A stretch of 11,171 nt of DNA from Lachnospiraceae bacterium (GCA_022790905.1 JAAVYC010000096.1:1-11171); one strand, 5' to 3'. Positions 1-6,299 are shown, counted from the first letter of the stretch. The notes: generated from the sequence alone by a model not told the origin. Made by a program: numbers and translations.

Positions 1-73
1 AGACTACATCATGTTGACAGCAAACGGCACAAACCGCCGGCGGAAGACAGATGCAGCAGTACAAGGCAGACAA
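1..73. other. Unassigned GC-richer leader before the tRNA
   Basis: This stretch is visibly richer in G and C than the other intergenic DNA in the window. No TTCGA-type T-loop is present, so it is not the tail of another tRNA. TTGACA occurs at 14-19, but no -10 element lies at a suitable distance. Plus frame 2 is open from the window edge but its stop codon (92-94) falls inside the tRNA, so a gene ending here would have to overlap the tRNA. I recognise no protein in it. It could be the end of an upstream transcript or part of a repeat. Confidence 0.3.
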
Positions 74-145
74 TGGCCCCTCGCCAAATGGTAAGGCAAC
101 GGACTCTGACTCCGTCATTTCAAGGTTCGAATCCTTGTGGGCCAG
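74..145 (+). tRNA. tRNA-Gln (anticodon CUG)
   Basis: A cloverleaf can be drawn by eye. The acceptor arm TGGCCCC pairs with TGGGCCA plus discriminator G. The D arm is GCC/GGC, the anticodon stem ACGGA/TCCGT encloses loop CTCTGAC (anticodon CTG, reading CAG for Gln), and the T arm is CAAGG-TTCGAAT-CCTTG. The 3' CCA is not encoded. The last acceptor pair (7-66) is a C-T mismatch and all other stem pairs are good. A rho-independent terminator follows within 10 nt, so this is a complete, separately ended tRNA transcript; its promoter is not visible in the window. Confidence 0.95.
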
Positions 146-151
146 TTTTGG

Positions 152-180
152 AAAGCACCATTTTAGAATGGTGCTTTTTA
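152..180 (+). terminator. Rho-independent terminator of tRNA-Gln
   Basis: The 11-bp arms AAAGCACCATT (152-162) and AATGGTGCTTT (167-177) pair perfectly around the loop TTAG. The T-rich 3' end directly follows the tRNA. Confidence 0.85.
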
Positions 181-184
181 TTTA

Positions 185-342
185 TATCTTATAGGAAATC
201 CAAAGGAATTTCCTATAAGATAAATAATGAGATGCGCAGCTACGCGCGCGGAACAAAAGCTGCGCTTGCATAAAAATTAGAACGCGAGAGTGCGTAAAGC
301 GCATTTTTGTTCTCATATAGGAAATTTTTATATGGTGAGATG
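185..342. repeat. Composite palindromic intergenic repeat (three nested or serial hairpins)
   Basis: Hairpin 1 has perfect 15-bp arms at 185-199 and 208-222 (TATCTTATAGGAAAT and its complement) around CCAAAGGA. Hairpin 2 pairs GCGCAGC (234-240) with GCTGCGC (259-265) and has CGCGCGCG in its loop. Next, AGAAC (279-283) pairs with GTTCT (309-313) around an inner TGCG/CGCA stem. Finally TCTCATATA (311-319) pairs with TATATGGTGAGA (331-342 region) with a 3-nt bulge. ATAGGAAAT appears in direct orientation at both 191-199 and 317-325, flanking the GC-rich centre. A related hairpin lies at 3308-3334. This looks like a small dispersed non-coding repeat rather than an unrelated set of stems. A weak promoter (TTGTTC at 308-313, TATATG at 329-334) may lie within it. 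The element occupies nearly all of the leader of the thioesterase operon. Confidence 0.6.
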
Positions 343-351
343 AATTTTTTC

Positions 352-357
352 AGGAGG
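352..357 (+). promoter_or_regulatory. Ribosome binding site of the acyl-ACP thioesterase gene
   Basis: A full-consensus AGGAGG lies 4 nt before ATG 362 and fixes that start. Confidence 0.85.
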
Positions 358-361
358 TTCT

Positions 362-1078
362 ATGTATCAGATGGAAGCGCGTGTGCGCTATAGTGAAATA
401 GATGAGAATAACAGAATCAAGCTGGTATCGATTCTGGACTACTTTCAGGATTGCTGTACGTTTCAGTCTGAAGATATCGGTGTGGGAACAGAATATTTAA
501 AAGAACTTCAGAGTGCCTGGCTTCTCGCTTCCTGGCAAATTGTGATTGAGAAATATCCGAGGCTGGGAGAGAAAATGATCGTTGGAACAATGCCGTATGA
601 TTTTAAAGGACTATATGGTTGTCGAAATATGTTGCTGCAGGATGAAGAAGGCACTGTTATGGCGTATGCCAATTCCAATTGGATTTTTGTGGATATTGAG
701 ACCGGAAAACCGAAAAGGATTCCGCTGGAAGTAATGAAAATGTATGAATTAGAAGAGCCATACCCGATGGAGTGTGCACCAAGAAAAATCAAGATGCCGA
801 AACGGCCGGTTGAGAAACAAGAGATTTTGATACATCGTTTTTGTATTGACAGCAATCATCATGTCAATAATGGAAAGTATGTGTTGATCGCGGAGGAATT
901 TTTACCTTCAGATTTTAGAGTGAGAGAGCTGCGAGTGGAATATAAAAAAGCGGCGGTGCTTTCGGATACTTTATATCCTCTGGTGGAGGAGAGCTCAGAG
1001 AAAGTTACAGTGGTGTTGGCAGACAGAGATAAGAGTCCTTATGCGATAGTTGAATTTTTCGGGGGAAAAAATGATTAA
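362..1078 (+). CDS. Acyl-ACP thioesterase (bacterial FatA/FatB-like, double hotdog)
   Basis: Predicted to hydrolyse acyl-ACP to free fatty acid and ACP in the cytosol, ending fatty-acid elongation. The 238-residue length is normal for the bacterial family. The first hotdog domain is about residues 1-125, with the family-typical SAWLLASWQI stretch followed later by a NSNWIFVDIETG segment. The second hotdog domain holds the active-site motif D163-x-N165-x-H167-V-N-N-x-x-Y173 and an acidic residue, E179, at the expected place before Pro182. The Trp usually found between Y and E appears to be Ile176. The start is set by AGGAGG. The stop overlaps the next gene by 8 nt, so the two are translationally coupled and head an operon with ridA and a CPBP protease. 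The family call is strong; chain-length preference cannot be read from the sequence. Confidence 0.93.
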   Translation: MYQMEARVRYSEIDENNRIKLVSILDYFQDCCTFQSEDIGVGTEYLKELQSAWLLASWQIVIEKYPRLGEKMIVGTMPYDFKGLYGCRNMLLQDEEGTVMAYANSNWIFVDIETGKPKRIPLEVMKMYELEEPYPMECAPRKIKMPKRPVEKQEILIHRFCIDSNHHVNNGKYVLIAEEFLPSDFRVRELRVEYKKAAVLSDTLYPLVEESSEKVTVVLADRDKSPYAIVEFFGGKND

Positions 1079-1907
1079 ATTAGGAGAATATCAGGAACTG
1101 ATTGTTGTAAAAGAAGTGGATTTTGGAATTTATCTGGCAGAGAAAAAGGAGGATGAGACTAGAATATTGCTTCCGGCGAACCAGGTTCCAGAAAATATCA
1201 AGGTGGGAGATACTTTAGAAGTGTTTCTCTATAGAGATTCTAAGGACCGATTTATTGCGACAACAAACAAACCCAAATTAAAATTAGGAGAACTAGCGGC
1301 ATTAGAGGTTTTAGAGATTGGGAAGATTGGAGCATTTTTGGACTGGGGACTGGAAAAAGATTTATTCTTGCCTTTCAAAGAGATGACAAGAAAGGTGCAG
1401 GCAGGGGATACCATACTCGTAAGCCTTTACCTCGATAAAAGTCGAAGGCTCTGTGCGACGATGAAAGGGCTCTATGATCTTTTAGAGTTGGATTCGCCGT
1501 ATCAAGTTGGAGATCAGGTGGAAGGAAGAGTCTATGAATTCAGTGATAATTTTGGAACATTTATCGCAGTGGATGACCAATATTCCGCTATGATTCCCAA
1601 ATTTGAGGATTGCAGTTATTTAAAAGTTGGAGATATCATACAAGCTCGCGTAACGAAAATCAAGCCGGACGGAAAACTGGATTTGACTATGCGAGAGAAG
1701 GCATATTTACAAATTGAACCGGATGCGGAAAAAATACTCTCTGTGTTAGAGGAATATGCAGGGGTTCTTCCGTTTACTGAGAAAGCGAGTCCTGAAATTA
1801 TAAAGCGAGAGACTGGCCTGAGCAAGAAAGCGTTTAAACGCGCAATTGGTCATCTTTATAAAGAAAGAAAGATTACAATTATTGGAGACAAAATTCGTAA
1901 AATATAA
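1071..1907 (+). CDS. cvfB: CvfB/YitL-like RNA-binding protein (three S1-type domains plus winged helix)
   Basis: A 278-residue protein resembling S. aureus CvfB and B. subtilis YitL (both about 300 aa). In that family, S1-type OB folds bind RNA and the protein affects virulence-factor or metabolic gene expression. Visible modules are S1-like repeats at about 1-65, 66-137 and 143-212. The third is the most canonical, with VGDQVEGRVYEF, then FGTFIAV, then VGDIIQARVTKI, then GKLDLTMRE. A C-terminal winged-helix-like region at about 222-278 contains ETGLSKKAFKRAIGHLYKE. I chose ATG 1071, with GGGGGA just upstream (1061-1066), over an in-frame TTG at 1050 that has no ribosome site. Its first codons overlap the thioesterase stop. 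Family assignment is confident; the regulatory targets are unknown. Confidence 0.88.
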   Translation: MIKLGEYQELIVVKEVDFGIYLAEKKEDETRILLPANQVPENIKVGDTLEVFLYRDSKDRFIATTNKPKLKLGELAALEVLEIGKIGAFLDWGLEKDLFLPFKEMTRKVQAGDTILVSLYLDKSRRLCATMKGLYDLLELDSPYQVGDQVEGRVYEFSDNFGTFIAVDDQYSAMIPKFEDCSYLKVGDIIQARVTKIKPDGKLDLTMREKAYLQIEPDAEKILSVLEEYAGVLPFTEKASPEIIKRETGLSKKAFKRAIGHLYKERKITIIGDKIRKI

Positions 1908-1933
1908 CATAAAAGAGAAAGAAGGAAAATGTA

Positions 1934-2308
1934 ATGAAAAGAGTAATCAGTACAGAAAATGCTCCGGCAGCAATCGGTCCATATTCACAGGCGATCGAAG
2001 TAAATGGAATGATCTATACATCAGGTGTGATTCCGGTAAATCCAAAAACCGGAGAAATCCCTGAGGGAACCGTGGAGCAGGCCAAACAAGCGATGAAAAA
2101 TTTATCGAATCTTTTGGAGGCTGCGGGCACTTCTATGGGCAATGTAGTAAAGACAACAGTCTTTATTAAAGAGATGGATGATTTCGGAGTGATCAATGGG
2201 ATATATCAAGAGTTTTTTGAATCCGATTTTCCGGCTAGAAGTTGTGTGGAAGTGGCACGGTTGCCAAAAGATGTGTTGCTAGAAGTGGAAGCTGTTGCTG
2301 TAAAATAG
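1934..2308 (+). CDS. ridA: RidA family reactive enamine/imine deaminase
   Basis: RidA hydrolyses the enamine/imine intermediates released by PLP enzymes such as threonine dehydratase, protecting PLP enzymes from 2-aminoacrylate. The 124-residue length is typical. The N-terminal AIGPYSQA motif includes Y17. The C-terminal signature FPARSCVEVARLPKD carries the catalytic-type Arg R102 with C104, followed by E117 in LLEVEAVAV; these match R105, C107 and E120 of E. coli RidA. One oddity: the common SGQ-x-P segment reads SGVIP here, so Gln is replaced by Val32. AAGGA at 1922-1926 precedes the ATG. It lies 26 bp after cvfB and 18 bp before the CPBP gene, so it is part of the same operon. R102 supports active deaminase rather than a non-catalytic Rid subgroup. 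Confidence 0.95.
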   Translation: MKRVISTENAPAAIGPYSQAIEVNGMIYTSGVIPVNPKTGEIPEGTVEQAKQAMKNLSNLLEAAGTSMGNVVKTTVFIKEMDDFGVINGIYQEFFESDFPARSCVEVARLPKDVLLEVEAVAVK

Positions 2309-2326
2309 TAGAGAGGTAAATGAGTT

Positions 2327-3256
2327 ATGACAACAAATAAAGGGGCAAACCGTACTTTTTTAATTACTGTTATCATCTATATATTATTGAGTTTTGTATG
2401 GTCAATTGTCAGTCATTTTTTTGATATACCGTTCAGTGCCAATAGTCTTCTGACGCAGACGGTAGTATTTCTTCCGGCATTTTTGTATATTAAAATTTCG
2501 GGAATGAAAGTACGAGAGTTGATCCCATATCGGAGAATAAAAATATCAGATGCGTTACAGGCAATCGCAATGACCTATTTATTTTATCCGCTGTTGATTG
2601 TGGTCAATCTTATCACGATGTTTTTTGTGGACAATGAGACTGCGGGAGTGATTACAACGGCTGCAGGAGAGCAGAGTCTGTTTTGGAATGTGGTGTTTAT
2701 CGCGTTGCTTCCGGCGTGTGTAGAAGAGTTTGTGTTCCGAGGAATGCTTTATCAGACCTATAAAAAGAGCAGCCTGTTAGTGGGAGTGTTGCTCAGTGCA
2801 TTTTTGTTCGGTTGTATGCATATGAATTTTAATCAGTTTGCATATGCTTTTGTATTTGGACTTGTTTTGGCACTGACATTAGAAGCGACGGGAAGTATTT
2901 TTACCTCTATGCTTTGTCATTTTGTATTGAATTTGAATTCCGTACTCTTGATTACCGTGATGGGCCATATGCAAGGCGGAAATTTTAGCAATACTATAGA
3001 AGAGAGCAGCACTTTGATGGATCATCCAAAATTACTTTTGATGGGGGCACTCAGCTGGATTGTAATCGCTGTGTTTACAACAATAGGAGCGGTTGGAATT
3101 TGGATTCATCTTGCAAAAAAGAATGGAAATTTGGAGAGAATCCAAAAAGAGTTAAAAAAACCGACAAAAGAAAAGATTTTTTCAATCCCACTTTTGTTAG
3201 GCATTTTAATGACAGCGGCGGTGATGGTATTCATGGAAGTGTTGAAAAGGATTTAA
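2327..3256 (+). CDS. CPBP family intramembrane glutamic protease (Abi/CAAX-like)
   Basis: A 309-residue polytopic membrane protein with roughly eight hydrophobic segments. All three CPBP/Rce1-type motifs are intact: E133-E134-x-x-x-R138 (EEFVFRGMLY), F161-x-x-x-H165 followed by N169, and H198-x-x-x-N202 (CHFVLNLNS). These form the glutamate-based active site in the membrane. Family members process membrane proteins or give immunity to self-made bacteriocins, but no peptide precursor gene lies nearby, so the substrate is unknown. The C-terminal basic stretch (about 268-290, KKNGNLERIQKELKKPTKEK) should be cytoplasmic before a last membrane segment. GAGAGG at 2311-2316 is a rather distant (10 nt) ribosome site. 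This is the last gene of the thioesterase operon; a terminator follows 14 bp downstream. Confidence 0.9.
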   Translation: MTTNKGANRTFLITVIIYILLSFVWSIVSHFFDIPFSANSLLTQTVVFLPAFLYIKISGMKVRELIPYRRIKISDALQAIAMTYLFYPLLIVVNLITMFFVDNETAGVITTAAGEQSLFWNVVFIALLPACVEEFVFRGMLYQTYKKSSLLVGVLLSAFLFGCMHMNFNQFAYAFVFGLVLALTLEATGSIFTSMLCHFVLNLNSVLLITVMGHMQGGNFSNTIEESSTLMDHPKLLLMGALSWIVIAVFTTIGAVGIWIHLAKKNGNLERIQKELKKPTKEKIFSIPLLLGILMTAAVMVFMEVLKRI

Positions 3257-3270
3257 TTTGGGCGGAATAA

Positions 3271-3303
3271 AAAAACGGGAAGCAAATTTGCTTCCTGTTT
3301 TTG
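3271..3303. terminator. Bidirectional rho-independent terminator between convergent genes
   Basis: Arms GGGAAGCAAA and TTTGCTTCC are extended by flanking A and T runs (AAAAAC/GTTTTT), giving a long stem with one G-T wobble. A T run follows on the plus strand and a second on the minus strand, so it can end both the CPBP operon and the minus-strand yjfB-like gene. Confidence 0.85.
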
Positions 3304-3307
3304 TTTA

Positions 3308-3334
3308 TATAGGAAAACCAAAGGTTCTCCCATA
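3308..3334. repeat. Short imperfect hairpin related to the 185-222 palindrome
   Basis: TATAGGAAAACC (3308-3319), AAA, then GGTTCTCCCATA (3323-3334) form 12-bp arms with two mismatches. The left arm and loop share TATAGGAAA-CCAAAGG with the hairpin at 185-222, so both are probably copies of one dispersed palindrome. It begins next to the stop codon of the yjfB-like gene. Confidence 0.55.
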
Positions 3335-3335
3335 T

Positions 3336-3524
3336 TTAGATGGACACATCAATGTTGCCGCCTATGTGAGGGGTCACTGAGTTCTCCAGTGCTTTGATCA
3401 TTTCTCCCTCTAATTGCTGGCTGACTTCTAACTGCTTGCCGAGAATTGCAACTCCAATATCAGAAGGAGAAGTACTCGGGGTAAGTTGATTTAATGCAAC
3501 CAAATTAAGAGTTCCTATTTCCAT
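3336..3524 (-). CDS. YjfB-like putative motility protein
   Basis: A 62-residue protein on the minus strand, the only gene on that strand here. It begins MEIGTLN and ends HIGGNIDVSI, the closing motif I associate with the small YjfB family (putative motility proteins, first seen in B. subtilis). Its middle is a polar helix-prone stretch (about 20-48). No signal peptide or membrane segment is visible. The start is supported by AAAGGTGGT just upstream (3531-3539 on the plus strand) and by a promoter with 17-bp spacing. In known genomes such genes are often co-regulated with flagella, but no flagellar gene is in this window, so its role here is open. Both the gene and its promoter lie outside neighbouring reading frames, which argues that it is real. 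Confidence 0.72.
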   Translation of the reverse strand: MEIGTLNLVALNQLTPSTSPSDIGVAILGKQLEVSQQLEGEMIKALENSVTPHIGGNIDVSI

Positions 3525-3551
3525 TTCAGCACCACCTTTCTTTGCATATTT

Positions 3552-3580
3552 ATTGTAAAGCCAGAATACAAAAAGTGCAA
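3552..3580 (-). promoter_or_regulatory. Probable sigma-A promoter of the yjfB-like gene
   Basis: On the minus strand TTGCAC (-35, 3575-3580) is followed after exactly 17 nt by TACAAT (-10, 3552-3557; 5 of 6 consensus bases). The -35 is weak. I see no flagellar sigma-D (TAAA/GCCGATAA) element in its place. Confidence 0.5.
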
Positions 3581-3720
3581 TATATTTTTGAAATAAGATG
3601 GAGGTCTTCAGGGAAAAATGATAAAATAAATCAGGAATCTACAAAAAGTGAATATAAGCAGGTATAGAATAGGCATCATATAGTTTAAGAATATATTGAG
3701 TTAGGAAAAGGAGAGATAAT

Positions 3721-4638
3721 ATGTTATACGATGTAATTATAATAGGAAGTGGTCCGGCAGGTTTAAGTGCTGCTATTTATGCGAAAAGAGCAAAATTAGA
3801 GACGCTGGTATTAGAAAAAGCGCCGATGAGTGGGGGACAGATTTTGAATACGTATGAGGTAGACAATTATCCAGGAATACCGGGAATAGGAGGATTTGAC
3901 CTCGGCACGAAATTTCGGACGCATGCAGATACGATGGAATGTGAATTTGTGACAGCAGAGGTACAAAAAATTGAGGAGAGAGAAAGGAAAAAAATCGTTG
4001 TAACAGATACAGGAAATTTTGAGACAAAGACAGTGATTATAGCGAGTGGCGCTTCCTATAAAAAGCTGGGGGTTCCCGGAGAAGAGGAATTTTTAGGCAT
4101 GGGAGTCTCCTACTGTGCCACTTGTGATGGAGCTTTTTTTAGAGATAAGATCACAGCAGTCGTCGGAGGGGGAGATGTAGCTCTGGAAGATGCTTTGTTT
4201 TTATCTAGGGTTTGTGAGAAAGTCTATTTGATCCATCGCAGAGATGAATTTCGCGGGGCAAAAATTTTGCAGGAGAGAGTTCAAGAGACAGAGAATATTG
4301 AAATTCTTTGGGATACAGTTGTAGAACAGATTCGAGGAGGAGATCAAGTTGAAAACATTCTTGTCTATAATAAAAAAGAAGAGAGCAAAAAGGAACTCAC
4401 TGTGAATGGAATTTTTATTGCAGTAGGGATTTCACCAAATACGGAGGTATTTCAGGGAATCGTTGCAATGGATGAAGGCGGATATATTATTGCGGGTGAA
4501 GATGGAGTTACGGATATTCCTGGAATTTTTGCAGCGGGAGATCTTCGGACAAAGCAACTTCGTCAGGTGGTTACAGCGGCATCTGACGGGGCAAATGCGG
4601 TAACTTCGTTAGAACATTATCTATATAAATTAAAGTAA
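3721..4638 (+). CDS. trxB: Thioredoxin-disulfide reductase (NADPH, FAD)
   Basis: Reduces thioredoxin with NADPH through FAD and a redox-active dithiol in the cytosol. It has 305 residues, normal for the bacterial low-molecular-weight type. The FAD-binding motif G9-S-G-P-A-G14 is at the N terminus. The active site is C132-A-T-C135-D136. The NADPH site is G149-G-G-D-V-A-L-E156, followed by H172-R-R-D-x-F-R178, the basic residues that favour NADPH over NADH. The C-terminal FAD segment GIFAAGDLRTKQLRQVVTAA is intact. AAGGAG (3708-3713) precedes the ATG by 7 nt. No thioredoxin gene is adjacent. No clear promoter or terminator is visible, so some read-through into the hydrolase gene is possible. 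Confidence 0.95.
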   Translation: MLYDVIIIGSGPAGLSAAIYAKRAKLETLVLEKAPMSGGQILNTYEVDNYPGIPGIGGFDLGTKFRTHADTMECEFVTAEVQKIEERERKKIVVTDTGNFETKTVIIASGASYKKLGVPGEEEFLGMGVSYCATCDGAFFRDKITAVVGGGDVALEDALFLSRVCEKVYLIHRRDEFRGAKILQERVQETENIEILWDTVVEQIRGGDQVENILVYNKKEESKKELTVNGIFIAVGISPNTEVFQGIVAMDEGGYIIAGEDGVTDIPGIFAAGDLRTKQLRQVVTAASDGANAVTSLEHYLYKLK

Positions 4639-4676
4639 AATCTCTTTGCTTGAAAAAACTTCTGAAATATGAGGGG

Positions 4677-4705
4677 TTGACAGCGGAAAGTGCCTTTGTT
4701 ATAAT
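4677..4705 (+). promoter_or_regulatory. Perfect consensus sigma-A promoter of the NlpC/P60 gene
   Basis: TTGACA (4677-4682), 17 nt, TATAAT (4700-4705): both hexamers and the spacing match consensus exactly. Transcription should start near 4712, giving a leader of about 55 nt. Such a strong promoter suggests either high expression or the need for a repressor. Confidence 0.92.
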
Positions 4706-4710
4706 TACCG

Positions 4711-4727
4711 TGTAATAAATTTGTAAC
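4711..4727 (+). promoter_or_regulatory. Putative WalR (YycF) box at the transcription start
   Basis: TGTAAT (4711-4716), five bases, TGTAAC (4722-4727) fits the published WalR consensus TGTWAH-N5-TGTWAH at all 12 defined positions. It starts 6 bp after the -10 hexamer, around the expected start site. That placement is typical of repression more than activation (inference). It overlaps a 13-bp palindrome, ATTTGTAACAAAT (4719-4731). The gene it controls is a wall hydrolase, the classical WalR target class. Confidence 0.6.
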
Positions 4728-4758
4728 AAATGTTTAAAACTTAAGAATAAATGTTAAT

Positions 4759-4763
4759 GGAGG
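4759..4763 (+). promoter_or_regulatory. Ribosome binding site fixing the start of the NlpC/P60 gene
   Basis: GGAGG lies 5 nt before ATG 4769. It rules against the in-frame ATG at 4751, which has no ribosome site and would weaken the signal peptide. Confidence 0.85.
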
Positions 4764-4768
4764 CACTT

Positions 4769-6019
4769 ATGAATCGTAACAGATTAAGAATACGTACATG
4801 TTGTTTAGCAAGCGCAGTAGTTTTAGCGGGTTCCACAATGGTTGTAAATGCGGCACCTTCTGCAGGAGTATCGGGAGGTTTGAGCAGTGCGATCAGTGGC
4901 GTAAGTTCCGAGTCGGAGAATGCAGATTCAGAATCCACCGTTGCGGGCGGTTCTCTTTCTTTTGCAAAGGCAATCTCTGATACTCAGAATACAGAGGATG
5001 AGAAAAAAGAAGATACGGGAAAAGAAAAAGAAGCACCAGTCGCAAAATCGGAATATGCAGACATTGCAGTGGCACAGGTTGATAATTACGTGAACGTCCG
5101 CAGTGCAGCTACGGAAGAAGGAGAAGTTTTAGGAAAACTTTATGACAAATCCGCTGCAACTGTAGAGGACGAGGAGAACGGCTGGTATAAGATTACATCA
5201 GGAAACGTAACAGGTTACGTAAAGAAAGAATTCGTCGTAGTTGGAGATGAGGAGTTAGCAAAATCTGTTGGGACAAGATATGCAAAGGTGAATACAGAGA
5301 CCTTAAAGGTCCGCACAGAAGCTTCTATGGATGCATCGGTGTTGGGATTAGTTCCAGGCGGCGACGATTTGGTTGTGTCAGAAGAAGTAGATGGATGGGT
5401 AAAAGTCAGCATGGAAGAGGGCGATGGCTATGTGTCTACGGATTATGTAACACTTACGACAGAGTACGTAAAAGCGGAGTCGAAGGCAGAGGAAGAGGCT
5501 AGATTAGCTAAAGAAGAAGCCGAGAGAAAAGCAGCGGAGGAAGCTGCAAGAAAAGCCGCAGAAGATGCTGCAAGACAGTCTCGAAGAAGTAGTTCAAGTT
5601 CTGGAGCTTCAAGTTCTAGTTCAGGTGGCGGTGGAAGCAGCGCACCAGCCAAAAATTATTCTGCACCATCGGGAGCAGGCGGAGCTGCAGTTGCAAATTA
5701 TGCATGTCAGTTCGTTGGGAATCCGTATGTATATGGTGGGACAAGCTTAACGAACGGAGCAGATTGCTCTGGATTCGTAATGAGCGTATATGCGGCATTT
5801 GGAATTTCACTTCCACATTCCTCAAGTGCAATGAGAGGTGTTGGATATGAAGTGAGCCAGTCGGCTATGCAGCCGGGAGACATCATTTGTTACAGTGGCC
5901 ATGTTGCAATTTATGTAGGTAACGATACGATTGTACACGCAAGTACAGCGGCAACTGGAATCAAATATACTTCTCCAGCAGCTTATAAGAGCATTATTAC
6001 AGTCAGAAGAATTTTCTAA
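4769..6019 (+). CDS. Secreted SH3-domain NlpC/P60 peptidoglycan endopeptidase
   Basis: A 416-residue exported wall hydrolase. The signal peptide is about 1-28 (basic MNRNRLRIR, hydrophobic core, likely cut after VNA). An acidic Ser/Glu-rich spacer follows, then two bacterial SH3 domains at about 96-156 and 171-232; each has an NVR or KVR motif and a GY-V ending and should bind the wall. Next come a charged Ala/Glu/Lys/Arg coiled-coil linker (about 237-270) and a Ser/Gly-rich flexible segment (about 271-295). The C-terminal NlpC/P60 domain (about 310-416) has the cysteine-protease triad C333 (GADCSGF), H378 (GHVAIYVG) and H390 (HAS). Family members cut stem peptides, usually the gamma-D-Glu-to-diamino-acid bond. 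The gene has its own consensus promoter, a WalR box and a strong terminator, so it is monocistronic. The exact bond cut is not readable from sequence. Confidence 0.93.
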   Translation: MNRNRLRIRTCCLASAVVLAGSTMVVNAAPSAGVSGGLSSAISGVSSESENADSESTVAGGSLSFAKAISDTQNTEDEKKEDTGKEKEAPVAKSEYADIAVAQVDNYVNVRSAATEEGEVLGKLYDKSAATVEDEENGWYKITSGNVTGYVKKEFVVVGDEELAKSVGTRYAKVNTETLKVRTEASMDASVLGLVPGGDDLVVSEEVDGWVKVSMEEGDGYVSTDYVTLTTEYVKAESKAEEEARLAKEEAERKAAEEAARKAAEDAARQSRRSSSSSGASSSSSGGGGSSAPAKNYSAPSGAGGAAVANYACQFVGNPYVYGGTSLTNGADCSGFVMSVYAAFGISLPHSSSAMRGVGYEVSQSAMQPGDIICYSGHVAIYVGNDTIVHASTAATGIKYTSPAAYKSIITVRRIF

Positions 6020-6032
6020 AGAAATTTCTGTG

Positions 6033-6065
6033 GGCTGCCATTCTCGTGAATGGCAGCCTTTTTAT
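6033..6065 (+). terminator. Strong rho-independent terminator after the NlpC/P60 gene
   Basis: Perfect 11-bp arms GGCTGCCATTC (6033-6043) and GAATGGCAGCC (6048-6058) enclose the loop TCGT and are followed by TTTTTAT. Confidence 0.93.
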
Positions 6066-6290
6066 CATTGCGCGAATCTAAAAAATGTTTCTTATATAGC
6101 AAAATATACTTTGTACAATGGTGTCCAGTACAGTAAATCGCACAAGTTTTTCATAAAATTAGCAATTTGCACAAAGAATAGGGTTTTTTTGAATTTTGGT
6201 AGAGAAACAGAAAAAATGATCCTAAAAGTTATCAACATTAGGAATAGTGCAAATCCCAAAAATATGGAGTTATGCACGAAGTTATAAACG

Positions 6291-6299
6291 TTATCCACA
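6291..6299 (+). promoter_or_regulatory. Perfect DnaA box
   Basis: TTATCCACA is the strong DnaA-binding 9-mer (consensus TTWTNCACA). Four further 9-mers with a single mismatch lie on the same strand: ATTTGCACA (6165-6173), TTATCAACA (6229-6237), TTATGCACG (6270-6278) and TTGTACACA (6351-6359). Binding is inferred from sequence only. Confidence 0.5.

Noticed and set aside
73..273. Open frame running through tRNA-Gln and the repeat
   Set aside because: It covers a clear tRNA, its terminator and palindromes; it has no ribosome site and no protein-like features.
2327..3256. Bacteriocin self-immunity role for the CPBP protein
   Set aside because: No small double-glycine leader peptide or exporter gene is nearby, and the neighbours are metabolic genes, so only the family call is kept.
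3525..3720. Riboswitch or strong promoter before trxB
   Set aside because: No conserved riboswitch core was recognised. TATAGA (3663) and TATAGT (3679) lack a -35 hexamer at usable spacing.
5443..5652. Minus-strand Ala/Leu/Glu-rich frame opposite the hydrolase linker
   Set aside because: It is the antisense shadow of the repetitive coiled-coil and Ser/Gly codons of the NlpC/P60 gene. Other antisense frames inside the listed genes were dropped for the same reason.
6092..6298. Minus-strand 68-codon hydrophobic frame in the AT-rich gap
   Set aside because: No ribosome site precedes it, hydrophobic content follows from AT richness, and it spans the DnaA-box cluster. The same applies to minus 6323-6541.
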